64,000 nucleotides of DNA, taken from the NCBI RefSeq assembly GCF_000233455.1, contig NZ_JH376420.1, positions 1,611,676-1,675,675 on the forward strand. The letters are read 5' to 3'. Each line of letters opens with the position of its first letter. The stretch's first letter is position 1. This document shows positions 35,105 through 43,949 of this stretch, in pieces. A program made the translations under genes and the position numbers. A model generated the notes under the pieces. That model was not told the origin of the DNA, did no database searches, and saw nothing but the letters and a program-made list of their open reading frames with translations. Origin of the DNA: [Clostridium] citroniae WAL-17108 (GTDB taxonomy: Bacteria; Bacillota; Clostridia; Lachnospirales; Lachnospiraceae).

Positions 35105-35211
35105 GTTATGTACTGTCTCCTGGTTATGTATTGTGCCCCGGCTATGGATCGTGTCCCGGTCAGGTATTGTCTCCCGGCAGGTATTATCTCCCGGTCAGGT
35201 ATTGTCTCCCA
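35105..35211. repeat. Six tandem 18-bp repeats in the leader of the DMT gene
   Basis: Five 18-bp units and one 17-bp unit run head to tail, each close to GTCAGGTATTGTCTCCCG on the + strand. Read from the minus strand every unit supplies an SD-like GGGAGA, ending 2 bases before the ATG of the permease gene at 35103. Confidence 0.85.
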
Positions 35212-35277
35212 AAACCGCCATGTCTCTATTTATACTTGGAAATGCCTTTATTGTCAACATTTTCGTGGGATTCACTA

Positions 35278-35306
35278 TTTACGAATCCCTGTTTCTATAC
35301 TATAAT
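35278..35306 (+). promoter_or_regulatory. Promoter of the DAHP synthase gene
   Basis: TTTACG at 35278-35283, 17-bp spacer, TATAAT at 35301-35306, about 100 bp before the start codon. Confidence 0.75.
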
Positions 35307-35402
35307 GAAGCATTGGAACATATCCGTGCGCTGGGGGCATTACATATAGATCGATCCGCCACGCATAACGGCACGGTATTTATACATGGGAGGATATAGA
35401 AA

Positions 35403-36434
35403 ATGGGATTCACGTTTATTAACAAACTGCCGACTCCGGCAGAGATACGGGAACAGTTCCCTCTGGACCAGAAGCTGGCACAGATCAAACAGCAGAGGGA
35501 TGAGGATGTCAAAAAGGTATTCACCGGGGAAAGCGACAAGTTTATTGTGATCATCGGCCCCTGCTCTGCCGACAATGAGGAATCCGTGTGCGATTACACG
35601 GGACGCCTTGTTAAGGTTCAGGAAAAAACAAAGGACAAGCTCATCATCATTCCCCGTGTCTACACCAACAAGCCGCGGACCACGGGCGAGGGTTATATGG
35701 GCATGGTGCACCAGCCCGATCCTGAGAAGAAGCCCGATATGTTCGAGGGCATCCTGGCCATCCGCCACATGCATATGAGGGTTCTGCGTGAGACAGGTCT
35801 GGCCACCGCTGACGAGATGCTTTATCCCGACAACCTGAACTATCTTTCCGACATGATGGCCTATGTGGCAGTGGGCGCCCGCTCTGTGGAAAACCAGTAC
35901 CACCGCCTGGTAGCCAGCGGATGTGATGTGCCTGTGGGCATGAAGAATCCCACCAGCGGCGACCTGACCGTTATGCTCAACTCCGTGGTGGCCGCCCAGC
36001 TGCCTCATGATTTTATCTTCCGGGGCAATGAAGTGCAGTGCCCGGGGAACCCGCTGACACACACCATTCTCAGGGGAGCTGTCAATAAAAGGGGACAGTG
36101 CATTCCCAACTACCACTACGAGGACCTGAAGCTGCTCTTTGACCTGTATGCCAAGAGAGATCTGAAGAACCCGGCCTGCATTGTGGATACCAACCACTCC
36201 AACTCCAACAAGCAGTACAAGGAGCAGATCCGTATCTCCAAGGAAGTGCTTCACAGCCGCCGTCATTCCAGCGATATCAAAAAGCTGGTCAAGGGACTTA
36301 TGATCGAGAGTTATATCGAGCCGGGCAGCCAGAAGATCGGCCAGCACTGCTACGGCCAATCCATCACAGACCCCTGTCTGGGCTGGGAAGACTCAGAGCG
36401 GCTGTTGTACGAGATCGCCGATAATCTGGACTAA
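35403..36434 (+). CDS. aroF: 3-deoxy-7-phosphoheptulonate synthase (class I)
   Basis: A 343-residue DAHP synthase, the first enzyme of aromatic amino acid synthesis, joining phosphoenolpyruvate and erythrose 4-phosphate. IIGPCSADNEES, IIPRVYTNKPRTTGEGYMG, GARSVENQYHRL, VGMKNPTSGD and DTNHSNSNKQY are the substrate and metal motifs of the AroFGH group. GGGAGGA precedes ATG. Which feedback type it is cannot be told from sequence. It is a single transcript with its own promoter and terminator. Confidence 0.95.
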   Translation: MGFTFINKLPTPAEIREQFPLDQKLAQIKQQRDEDVKKVFTGESDKFIVIIGPCSADNEESVCDYTGRLVKVQEKTKDKLIIIPRVYTNKPRTTGEGYMGMVHQPDPEKKPDMFEGILAIRHMHMRVLRETGLATADEMLYPDNLNYLSDMMAYVAVGARSVENQYHRLVASGCDVPVGMKNPTSGDLTVMLNSVVAAQLPHDFIFRGNEVQCPGNPLTHTILRGAVNKRGQCIPNYHYEDLKLLFDLYAKRDLKNPACIVDTNHSNSNKQYKEQIRISKEVLHSRRHSSDIKKLVKGLMIESYIEPGSQKIGQHCYGQSITDPCLGWEDSERLLYEIADNLD

Positions 36435-36460
36435 GCGGGAAATCATTCCTGACTATCGCC

Positions 36461-36535
36461 TCAGCCGGAAGCAAAACCGCAGCTGCCAGTTAGTTTGGGC
36501 GCTGTGTTTTGTTTCCGGCTGAAATTATTTCCATC
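36461..36535 (+). terminator. Terminator of the DAHP synthase gene
   Basis: TCAGCCGGAA..CAAAAC at 36461-36476 pairs with GTTTTG.TTCCGGCTGA ending at 36522, then AAATTATTT. It is a long stem of about 25 bp with bulges. Confidence 0.7.
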
Positions 36536-36589
36536 ACTTTTTTCAATCCGCCTTGGGGAAGCCGGGCGTACTTAGATGTAAATATCAGA

Positions 36590-36620
36590 TATAAAAAGGC
36601 CGGCGTATAGGACGCCGGCG
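36590..36620 (-). terminator. Terminator of uppP
   Basis: GCCGGCGT, loop ATAGG, ACGCCGGC. Read leftward it is followed by CTTTTTATA. Confidence 0.85.
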
Positions 36621-36694
36621 GGACAACTCTCTTTTCTCTTTTTAACTCTTCTGCAACTCGTTTGCCTCACTTCTTCAACTCGTTTGCAAGCCAG

Positions 36695-37537
36695 TTAACT
36701 GGCCAATGCCGTTATTCCAAAATAAGCCAATACGATCACGCCCAGTATGATCCGGTAATATCCAAAGAACTTAAAATCATGCTTGCGCACATAACTCATC
36801 AGGAACTGGATGGAGTAGATGGAGACCACAAAGGCGATCAGCATTCCCAGGACCGTATAAAAGATCTGTGGGCCGGTGAATACATTGCCTGCCACAAAAT
36901 ATTTCACCAGCTTTAAAAGGCTGGCTCCGAACATGACCGGGATCCCCAGGAAAAATGAGAACTCGGCAGCAGCGCCCCTGGAGCAGCCCAGCACCATGGC
37001 TCCCAGTATGGTGGAGCCGGAACGGGAGGTTCCCGGGATCAGGGCCAGCAGCTGGATCATGCCGATCATAAAGGCTGTCTTGGCTGAAATCTGCCCCACC
37101 TTATTGATCTGCGGATTGGAGCAGACGCTGCTGTTCTCCAGTACAATGAACAGCACGCCGTATATGATCAGGGCCGCCGCCACCACATAGGCGTTAAACA
37201 GATGGGCTTCCATCCAGTCATCCAAGAGAAGCCCCAGCACGGCCGCGGGCACACATGCGATCACGATCTTGATCCATAAGGCCCAGGTGGCATCCTTTTG
37301 GCGGCTGCTCTTGGTAGGGCTGAACGGGTTCAGCTTATGGAAATACATTACCACCACCGCCAGGATAGCCCCCAGCTGGATCACCACCAGAAACACGTCC
37401 TTAAACGCATCCGGCTGGTTTAACCGGATGATCTCATCCACCAGTATCATATGCCCTGTGCTGCTTATGGGCAGCCATTCCGTAAAGCCCTCCACAATAC
37501 CCAATACAATTATCTTCAACACTTCAACTAAAGTCAT
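36695..37537 (-). CDS. uppP: Undecaprenyl-diphosphatase
   Basis: A 280-residue membrane enzyme that recycles undecaprenyl diphosphate to the monophosphate lipid carrier of cell-wall synthesis. The two family motifs are present: GFTEWLPISSTGHMIL near residue 16 and IPGTSRSGSTILGAM near residue 168, which together form the active site. About eight hydrophobic helices follow the family layout. Overexpression of this family is known to give bacitracin tolerance. Confidence 0.96.
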   Translation of the reverse strand: MTLVEVLKIIVLGIVEGFTEWLPISSTGHMILVDEIIRLNQPDAFKDVFLVVIQLGAILAVVVMYFHKLNPFSPTKSSRQKDATWALWIKIVIACVPAAVLGLLLDDWMEAHLFNAYVVAAALIIYGVLFIVLENSSVCSNPQINKVGQISAKTAFMIGMIQLLALIPGTSRSGSTILGAMVLGCSRGAAAEFSFFLGIPVMFGASLLKLVKYFVAGNVFTGPQIFYTVLGMLIAFVVSIYSIQFLMSYVRKHDFKFFGYYRIILGVIVLAYFGITALAS

Positions 37538-37618
37538 AAATTCTCCTTACCGCATGACTGCATTGCTCCGGCTGCATGCTGTACATTTTATGTAATCTTT
37601 TCGGTCACTATACCTGTT

Positions 37619-38293
37619 TTATAGATTCTCGATCTGCCAGTCCACAGGCGTCAGGCCGTGTTCTTCAAGAAAGGCATTGGTCTTACTGAACGGCCTGCTG
37701 CCAAAAAATCCACGGAACGCGGAAAGGGGACTGGGATGGGGCGCTTCCAGGATCATGTGCTTTGGATTGTTTAACATGGGCTTCTTGGACTGGGCCGGCC
37801 TGCCCCAGAGGATAAATACCATGGGCCTGTCCTGCTCATTGAGGATCTTGATCGCCGCGTTGGTAAACTCCTCCCAGCCGATATCGTGGTGGGAATTAGC
37901 CTGGTGGGCACGCACCGTAAGAACAGTGTTCAGCAGCATAACGCCCTGATCCGCCCATTTTTTCAGATAACCGTTATTGGGGATATAACATCCCAGGTCA
38001 TCATGGAGTTCCTGATAAATGTTCACAAGGGACGGCGGGATCTCCACATCCGGCTTCACGGAAAAACACAGGCCGTGGGCCTGTCCGTCATTGTGGTACG
38101 GGTCCTGCCCCAGGATCACCACTTTCACATCAGCCAGAGGCGTGAAGGCAAATGCATTAAAAATATCATCAGGAGCCGGGAATACCTTCCTGGTCTCATA
38201 TTCGTGCTTTACGGTCTGGTACAGTTTCCTGTAATAATCTTTCTTAAACTCACTGCTTAAGGGCTGCAGCCAATCATTGGATATTGCGGCCAT
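37619..38293 (-). CDS. ung: Uracil-DNA glycosylase
   Basis: A 224-residue family 1 uracil-DNA glycosylase that removes uracil from DNA. VILGQDPYHNDGQAHGLCFS carries the catalytic Asp and water-activating loop, HPSPLSAFRGFFG is the DNA-intercalation motif, and VFILWGRPAQSKK is the conserved strand. ATG 38293 is chosen because AAGGAG lies 9 bases ahead and gives the standard length; the frame continues 18 codons upstream without a site. Confidence 0.96.
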   Translation of the reverse strand: MAAISNDWLQPLSSEFKKDYYRKLYQTVKHEYETRKVFPAPDDIFNAFAFTPLADVKVVILGQDPYHNDGQAHGLCFSVKPDVEIPPSLVNIYQELHDDLGCYIPNNGYLKKWADQGVMLLNTVLTVRAHQANSHHDIGWEEFTNAAIKILNEQDRPMVFILWGRPAQSKKPMLNNPKHMILEAPHPSPLSAFRGFFGSRPFSKTNAFLEEHGLTPVDWQIENL

Positions 38294-38432
38294 CTTCTGC
38301 ATCTCCTTTTCTTCTACATAATTATCCATATTTTCATATTTTAGCATAGGAATACAAAGGAAACAACGGATATATACAAAATATTTGTCAAAGATTTGAG
38401 GAATTTGGACATGGGAATGGATTAATTTCCAT

Positions 38433-38472
38433 AAAAAATCCGATTCCCCCCCTATCCGGAAGGGGAATCGGA
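38433..38472 (-). terminator. Terminator of the MFS-PrpD-APC operon
   Basis: TCCGATTCCCC (38439-38449) pairs with GGGGAATCGGA (38462-38472). U-runs follow in both directions (TTTTTTAT leftward, CCTTTTT rightward). Confidence 0.88.
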
Positions 38473-38517
38473 CCTTTTTACGGAAAACTTGGAAACAGAT
38501 CAGCCGCCTGGAATGCG

Positions 38518-39858
38518 TCAGAATCTGATCTCAGTATCGGAGAAACCTTGTTCCTCTTTAATTTTGATCTGGTATTTTTCACGCCAGAAAATATAGGCCG
38601 TGGTTGCCGCCAGCACCAGGGCAACTATAAAAAGCAGCACAGGAGGATAATTTTTCATATTCTCATACACGATCCATCCCAGGGCGGTATAGCAGATCAT
38701 TAAAAATAGGATCAAAGCCGGCTTGCTCATGTGAAACTTTGAGTTTTTCCAAATTTCAGGATACTTATAAAGAACAGCAATACACGCCACATTGGGAATG
38801 ATCTTTGTCAGGTATGTCAGGCCTGAGGTCATGCGTGAAAACAGCGTTGTGTCAATTCCAAAAAGGATGGGCATAACGGTGATAACAAACATCAGGCTTA
38901 GAAGCATATACGGAACACCATGCTTATTAAGCCTTCCGAGAATGCCCGGAAACCATCCCTCCTCACTGCTGCGGACCAGAGCATTTGCTGTGTTTAGGAA
39001 ACTGGCATTGATGGTCGTGGCAAGGGCGATCAGCGCACCGCCTACAACAAAAAACAGATAACTGTTTCCCGGATAAATTGTTTTTGCCACAAGGGTAAGG
39101 GGCTGGTTTGCGGTTTCACTCAAGGGTAAAACACCGGCTGCCACGATTGCGATCAAGGAAAACAGCACCATGGCTGTTCCCGTGATGGCAAGGTTGCCAA
39201 GTATAATAGTCCTGTGGGGATTCTTCACACGCCCTCCGCTGTTGGTCAGCCAAAGGCCGCCTCCCATTGCAAAAACCAGCATTGTAACAGAATCCTTCAT
39301 CCCTTGCGCCCGGTTAAGAAACATTTTGTCAACGGTAAAATTATCAATATTAACTTTCGGAAGTCCTAAAATCAGAAAGCTTCCCCATGCAAGAATTAAA
39401 ATAATATTGAGGGCTGTCTGGAGCCTTGCCACATTTTTACCCCCAAAAAGATTTGCTATAAAGAAAACAGTCACGACCACCAAAGCGATCACAGTCTTAT
39501 TAACAGGAAAAATACTGTCCAGATAATTGGCAAAAGAAACTCCCATAAAACCAATGGTTACATCTGTTAAAAAGATGATACAGGCATAAATGCCTCCCAG
39601 TTTCCGGTTCAGTATACTGGCATATACGTAATTGCCGCTGGTACGCGGCAAAACGGATGCTGCCAGCAAAAGGGGACCATTTGCTAAAAATACGGCAACG
39701 CCTGCAATGAGATAGGCAATGAAAACACCGCTGCCGGTGAAACCAATGCAAACACCTGTCATTGTGATGATTCCGGCTCCGATTACCATTCCAATGCCCG
39801 TGGAATAACATTCGGAAAAAGTTAACTTTTGTTTTGTATCATGAGTATTACCAGACAT
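38518..39858 (-). CDS. APC-family amino acid permease
   Basis: A 446-residue protein with 12 predicted helices. The family start is TFSECYSTGIGMVIGAGIIT, and the substrate-binding unwound helix is GMVIGAGI. PRTSGNYVYASILNRKLGGI and GGRVKNPHRTIILGNL are conserved loops. Substrates of the superfamily are amino acids or amines. It is the last gene of the LacI-controlled operon, 75 bp after the PrpD-like gene. GAGGAGG is 9 bases before ATG 39858; the longer frame is not supported. Confidence 0.88.
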   Translation of the reverse strand: MSGNTHDTKQKLTFSECYSTGIGMVIGAGIITMTGVCIGFTGSGVFIAYLIAGVAVFLANGPLLLAASVLPRTSGNYVYASILNRKLGGIYACIIFLTDVTIGFMGVSFANYLDSIFPVNKTVIALVVVTVFFIANLFGGKNVARLQTALNIILILAWGSFLILGLPKVNIDNFTVDKMFLNRAQGMKDSVTMLVFAMGGGLWLTNSGGRVKNPHRTIILGNLAITGTAMVLFSLIAIVAAGVLPLSETANQPLTLVAKTIYPGNSYLFFVVGGALIALATTINASFLNTANALVRSSEEGWFPGILGRLNKHGVPYMLLSLMFVITVMPILFGIDTTLFSRMTSGLTYLTKIIPNVACIAVLYKYPEIWKNSKFHMSKPALILFLMICYTALGWIVYENMKNYPPVLLFIVALVLAATTAYIFWREKYQIKIKEEQGFSDTEIRF

Positions 39859-39933
39859 GAACAGATACCTCCTCATTCCATGAAAGATTGCAGCCGGAAG
39901 CCGGGACAATATTTTCCGGCTGCAATACCGTTC

Positions 39934-41316
39934 TTATTCCCGGATCAGGTACTTTGCAACCTCTGATACGTTGGAATATTCCTCCAGGTGTTCAATTGCA
40001 TCCACAAACTGTTTGGCTTTTTCCGCTCCGATATACGGGGCCGTACGCGCCATAAAATGTTCACGTTCCTCTTCAAAGGTATAATTATTCTTGGGATGGC
40101 CTTTTGGATATTTAAGCGTTTCTGCGACAGTGGCACCATTTTTTAAAGTGACCTCAACTGTTGTTTCAGGAAAATCACGATCCATAAAAATAAGAAATGC
40201 TTCATAGCGATCCATCTCAGGGCCAAAAAACTCAACCAGGCGCGACAGTTCTGCAATACGCCCTTCCGGCTGTCTGCTCTCCTGGGTAAACCAGTTTTCG
40301 GACGGAAATGGATTGTCCAAATAAGCTGCAAAGCAATGGGGAACACTGTATTGCGCCTGCATGAACACATACGGCCTGCTCATCCCTTTATCCGTATAGA
40401 TGTCAAGCTGGGGCGACACGCGTATTTTAGCAATCTCCTCTGTCCGGAACTGGTACTTCCTGCAAAGATTATCAAGTCCGTCCAGCGGCGCTTCGATCCA
40501 TACATTTACAGGCCAATGTTTCAGAAGGGTCTGCATGATCAGGTAATCTTTGCCCAAATCCCGATCCAGCCAATCCCAGTCAACACGGTCACAGATCTGT
40601 CTCCAGAAACCGCTGTTTCCATCCAACCCATCCAGATAAGGCTCGAATCCGATGCTGGTCAACAGCGCGCTGTTGATACCGCATCTTGCAGAAACCCCGT
40701 GGGCCACATGATACGTGTCCGTCAGTCCGGTATCACCAAGGGTAAGAGGGGTAAGATAAGCGCCTTTTGTAATGGCTGCCGCGATCTGATCTCCGTCAAA
40801 CCCAAGTATTTTGCCGGCCGCAACAGTGGAGGAAAAAATCTGCCAGCACACAAGCCCCCAGCCTTTTCCTTTTCCAAAGTAATTGGACAGGTCCGGCTGC
40901 ACGGACATCGCAATGCGCTGATACACTTCATAAGCCGCAACCACCGCCTCCAGATACCTTTTTCCCGATGCCTTTTGCTGTTCCGCCATGGCAAAGGCTG
41001 CCGGTATCGCCCCGGCTGACGCATGTCCGGTCCAGGTACAATCCTCCCAGTCCAGAGTATCCGCGGTCGTACCATTGGCAAAGCCTGCTTCTTCCACAGG
41101 GACCTTCAGATCGGTTCCCCAGACAGTTGCCTCAGGAGTCCCACCTTTTCTGCGCACCATTTCCACGGCCTTTTGCGCAGTGGGTACATTCATGCTTGCA
41201 ATGGCAACCGCAATGGTGTGCAGCGTGATCTTTTTAGCCTGTTCAATGACTTCGGCGGGCAGATCCTCATATTTCAGTTCAGAAGCATATTTTCCTAATA
41301 AACGCGTGTACTGCAT
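39934..41316 (-). CDS. MmgE/PrpD-family protein
   Basis: A 460-residue protein of the 2-methylcitrate dehydratase/cis-aconitate decarboxylase fold. Visible markers are GFANGTTADTLDWEDCT, TGHASAGAIPAAFAMAE, GKGWGLVCWQIFSSTVAAGK and KHWPVNVWIEAPLDGLDNL. The family acts on di- or tricarboxylates or on aspartate-derived amino-dicarboxylates, including iminodisuccinate epimerases. No propionate-cycle genes are near, so 2-methylcitrate dehydratase is unlikely. With an MFS permease before it and an amino acid permease after it, it probably processes an imported carboxylate. AAGGAGA precedes ATG. Confidence 0.87.
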   Translation of the reverse strand: MQYTRLLGKYASELKYEDLPAEVIEQAKKITLHTIAVAIASMNVPTAQKAVEMVRRKGGTPEATVWGTDLKVPVEEAGFANGTTADTLDWEDCTWTGHASAGAIPAAFAMAEQQKASGKRYLEAVVAAYEVYQRIAMSVQPDLSNYFGKGKGWGLVCWQIFSSTVAAGKILGFDGDQIAAAITKGAYLTPLTLGDTGLTDTYHVAHGVSARCGINSALLTSIGFEPYLDGLDGNSGFWRQICDRVDWDWLDRDLGKDYLIMQTLLKHWPVNVWIEAPLDGLDNLCRKYQFRTEEIAKIRVSPQLDIYTDKGMSRPYVFMQAQYSVPHCFAAYLDNPFPSENWFTQESRQPEGRIAELSRLVEFFGPEMDRYEAFLIFMDRDFPETTVEVTLKNGATVAETLKYPKGHPKNNYTFEEEREHFMARTAPYIGAEKAKQFVDAIEHLEEYSNVSEVAKYLIRE

Positions 41317-41344
41317 AGTGATATCTCCTTTTATGGTTTTTTAT

Positions 41345-42631
41345 TTAGTTTTCAACATATCCCGGATATCCCGGACGGGTTTCCACCCACAAGGGGTTCT
41401 TTTTGCTGGTGGCTATGCAGCCAAAAAGTAATAGCAGCAGCGAGATCCCTGCAAACACCAGCAGGACGATCCGGTAAGAACCAGCGTAATCATACACAAA
41501 GTTTAACATCGGCGAACCGATCGCATTTCCCACCGTGCGGAAAATAACAGAATAGCTCATAAACTTTGCAAATTCCCGGAATCCGAACACTTCTTTCATA
41601 AACAGCGGGAGGATCGTAAAAAGAAGGATCGCAGCCCCCATGAGGAATCCGGCAACCGTTGCGAGAACCGGAGTCGCCGGGGATACGGTGAGCAGCAGGG
41701 CGATGGTTCCCAGGTAGGACAATACACAGGCCACGGTAGCCGGCCGGATCCCCCATCTGTCGATCACCTGTCCCAATGGGATCAGAAGAACCAGGGAGCC
41801 GATGCTCATGATCCCCACCGCATTGCTGATCGCGGCGGCATCCAGGCCAATATCCGTAAGCTGGGCGGAAAAAATACCAACCACCGGATATACAATGATG
41901 CCGGTGATAAAACACCAGGCGTACGCGCTGTAAAGCTTAATATTTTTCATGGACGTATTAAAATCCGCGCCAGGAAGCTTTGAAGGGTCATCCTCCTCTA
42001 CTTCATCAGACTGTTCCCCGCCCTGGGGAGTCCCCCATGCGTGAAGGCCCTTTTCGCTGGGATGGCTGCGGATTACCGCATATGCGATGACAGCCACCAC
42101 CAGCATAACCGCCATGGTGTAAAGCATTGACCGCCTCCAGCCGTAATGGCTGATCCAGTAAGCAATGATCTTGGCATTAAAAAATCCTGCAATATTTCCA
42201 CACCCGAAAATAACGGAAATCACGGTAGCGCTTTTCTTGGCAAACCAGTTATTTACAATACTTCCCGCTGTAACCTGGCTGGAAAGAGGCCAGATCAGAG
42301 CTGAAAAGGCACCTCCAAGGAACAAAAGAGGCACACTGTGTGCAACTGCGTAGCAAACAGCCGATAACGCGGCGCAAAGCAGCCCCATGGTTGCCAGTTC
42401 CCGCAGGCCAAACCTTTTTTGGGCCTTGACATACAAGAAGTAGGCAATTGCAGATATGATTTCGTGAATGGTCTGGTGCAATGAGTATGTACCCCGGGAA
42501 ATATGAAGATCTTCTACGATAGGCACCATATACATGCTGAAAGGATTACTGAACAGATAGATAGCCGGAATAACCAGGCAATATGCTGCCGCAACAGCAA
42601 ATGCATAATGGAATCTTCCTTTTGTTTGCAT
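41345..42631 (-). CDS. MFS transporter
   Basis: A 428-residue permease with 12 predicted helices and a charged central loop (about 215-235, GGEQSDEVEEDDPSKLPG). Loop motifs include YVKAQKRFGLRELATMGLLC and QVIDRWGIRPATVACVL. The layout resembles monocarboxylate/oxalate-formate-type MFS carriers. It is the first gene after the LacI operator at 42703-42714, with AAGGAGG ahead of ATG, and leads the operon with the PrpD-like and APC genes. Confidence 0.88.
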   Translation of the reverse strand: MQTKGRFHYAFAVAAAYCLVIPAIYLFSNPFSMYMVPIVEDLHISRGTYSLHQTIHEIISAIAYFLYVKAQKRFGLRELATMGLLCAALSAVCYAVAHSVPLLFLGGAFSALIWPLSSQVTAGSIVNNWFAKKSATVISVIFGCGNIAGFFNAKIIAYWISHYGWRRSMLYTMAVMLVVAVIAYAVIRSHPSEKGLHAWGTPQGGEQSDEVEEDDPSKLPGADFNTSMKNIKLYSAYAWCFITGIIVYPVVGIFSAQLTDIGLDAAAISNAVGIMSIGSLVLLIPLGQVIDRWGIRPATVACVLSYLGTIALLLTVSPATPVLATVAGFLMGAAILLFTILPLFMKEVFGFREFAKFMSYSVIFRTVGNAIGSPMLNFVYDYAGSYRIVLLVFAGISLLLLLFGCIATSKKNPLWVETRPGYPGYVEN

Positions 42632-42702
42632 AAAAACGATCCTCCTTAATTATTTTAGTAGAAACTGCGGTTCCGGAACGCAGATCTTATTTAAACTTTT
42701 TC

Positions 42703-42714
42703 GGGAACGTTCCC
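42703..42714. promoter_or_regulatory. LacI-type operator ahead of the MFS operon
   Basis: GGGAACGTTCCC is a perfect 12-bp palindrome with central CG, identical to the one before the lacI-type gene. It lies 72 bp upstream of the MFS start. A second palindrome, GTTCCGGAAC, lies at 42670-42679. Confidence 0.88.
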
Positions 42715-42733
42715 AGAAAAAGCAAAAATAAAC

Positions 42734-43780
42734 CTATAAAAGTAATCTTCTGACAGAATTTCCTTTTGTCAGGGAGTAGGACATGTACACATCTTTATAT
42801 TCAAGAGTGTCATCCTCAATGACCTCGATCATCAGTTCAGCAATACGTTTTCCGTAGTCATAATCAGGCAAATGGACAGAGGTAATGGAATCAACGCCGC
42901 TTTGGTTGATCTCAAGACCTCCTTCAATGGTAACAAGGGAATAGTCCTTTCCCAAAACCTTTTCATGCTTTGCAAAGGCCCCCAGTACTGTGCGGGTGTC
43001 AATTGACTCATCGGCAAAAACAGCCGTAAAATCACCAGACCTATAGGTATGGTAAATGGCTTCCTGCAATTTAGATGTTTTCGCAGAATATCCGGTATCT
43101 TCATAGGGATTATAAAACTGACAATGCACCTCACCAGAAATGGAAAGGCTTCCGGCCGCATCCTTAAGCGCAGCTTCCCTGCGGCTGAGAAGAAGCTTGT
43201 TATTGTCACGGTATATCATTAAGATCCGGCGATGACCATATTCAAGAAGTAAGTGAAACAGGTCATAGCTGTAATTATAGTTGCCCAGATACACCCTGAA
43301 TCCCTTATCAGAAAGGATCCGGTCACCGGTATAGACAACATTGCGGAACTTGGTTGCAGCATTTTTAATCTGATCCTCTAGGCTGTCCGTTGCACCCAGG
43401 GTGATCAAACCGTTAATTCTTTTTTCAGCAAGATATGTCATATATTTGGGCGTGTTAATGCCATTAAAATTATCATAGTCATCATGTACCAGAAACAGGT
43501 CATACCCCTGCTGCTGCAGCACATCTGCAACTCCCGCAAAACGGGTGCACAGTGAGGGGTCACGGAACATCATGCCTCCAAGGGAAAGTACTCCGATCAC
43601 ATTGCTGGAATTTCCCCTCAGGCCGCGGGCCATATAATTAGGACGGTACCCCATCTCCTTAACAGCGTCCATAACCTTCTGATAAGAAGCCTGTCCAACC
43701 GCATTGCCGTTGAGCACGCGGGATACCGTACTTTTAGACACTCCTGCACGCTTCGCCACATCCCAGATTGAAAAGTCCAT
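42734..43780 (-). CDS. LacI-family transcriptional regulator
   Basis: A 348-residue repressor. The N-terminal helix-turn-helix and hinge (about 3-60) are IWDVAKRAGVSKSTVSRVLN and GYRPNYMARGLRGN. A periplasmic-binding-like effector domain follows (IGVLSLGGMMFRDPSLCTRF, VVYTGDRILSDKGF, FAVFADESIDTRTVLGAFA-type segment, SVHLPDYDYGKRIAELMIE). Two matching operators, before its own gene and before the MFS gene, show autoregulation and control of the operon. The effector is unknown. AAGGAGA precedes ATG 43780. Confidence 0.94.
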   Translation of the reverse strand: MDFSIWDVAKRAGVSKSTVSRVLNGNAVGQASYQKVMDAVKEMGYRPNYMARGLRGNSSNVIGVLSLGGMMFRDPSLCTRFAGVADVLQQQGYDLFLVHDDYDNFNGINTPKYMTYLAEKRINGLITLGATDSLEDQIKNAATKFRNVVYTGDRILSDKGFRVYLGNYNYSYDLFHLLLEYGHRRILMIYRDNNKLLLSRREAALKDAAGSLSISGEVHCQFYNPYEDTGYSAKTSKLQEAIYHTYRSGDFTAVFADESIDTRTVLGAFAKHEKVLGKDYSLVTIEGGLEINQSGVDSITSVHLPDYDYGKRIAELMIEVIEDDTLEYKDVYMSYSLTKGNSVRRLLL

Positions 43781-43810
43781 ATATAATCTCCTTCGGATCA
43801 AACAGAATCA

Positions 43811-43830
43811 TTTTGGGAACGTTCCCAAAA
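43811..43830. promoter_or_regulatory. LacI-type operator ahead of the regulator gene
   Basis: TTTTGGGAACGTTCCCAAAA is a perfect 20-bp palindrome 31 bp upstream of the start codon, sharing its 12-bp core with the operator at 42703-42714. Confidence 0.92.
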
Positions 43831-43889
43831 TCACTATATCAAATTACCACGTAAATGTCAATGAGGAAATATGGATGAAAAACATCCCA

Positions 43890-43919
43890 TAAAAATACCG
43901 GCGGGCAGAACCCGCCGGT
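43890..43919 (-). terminator. Terminator of hisHF
   Basis: ACCGGCGGG (43897-43905) pairs with CCCGCCGGT (43911-43919). Read leftward it is followed by ATTTTTATG. Confidence 0.9.
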
Positions 43920-43949
43920 GAACCCCATCCCTCACTTGTCACAATGCTC

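Noticed and set aside
35312..35402. A T-box or other riboswitch before DAHP synthase
   Set aside because: The leader after the promoter is only about 90 nt and shows no T-box sequence or terminator.
39934..41316. 2-methylcitrate dehydratase of the propionate cycle
   Set aside because: No prpB or prpC gene is nearby, and the operon contains two transporters and a LacI regulator. Only the family call is kept.
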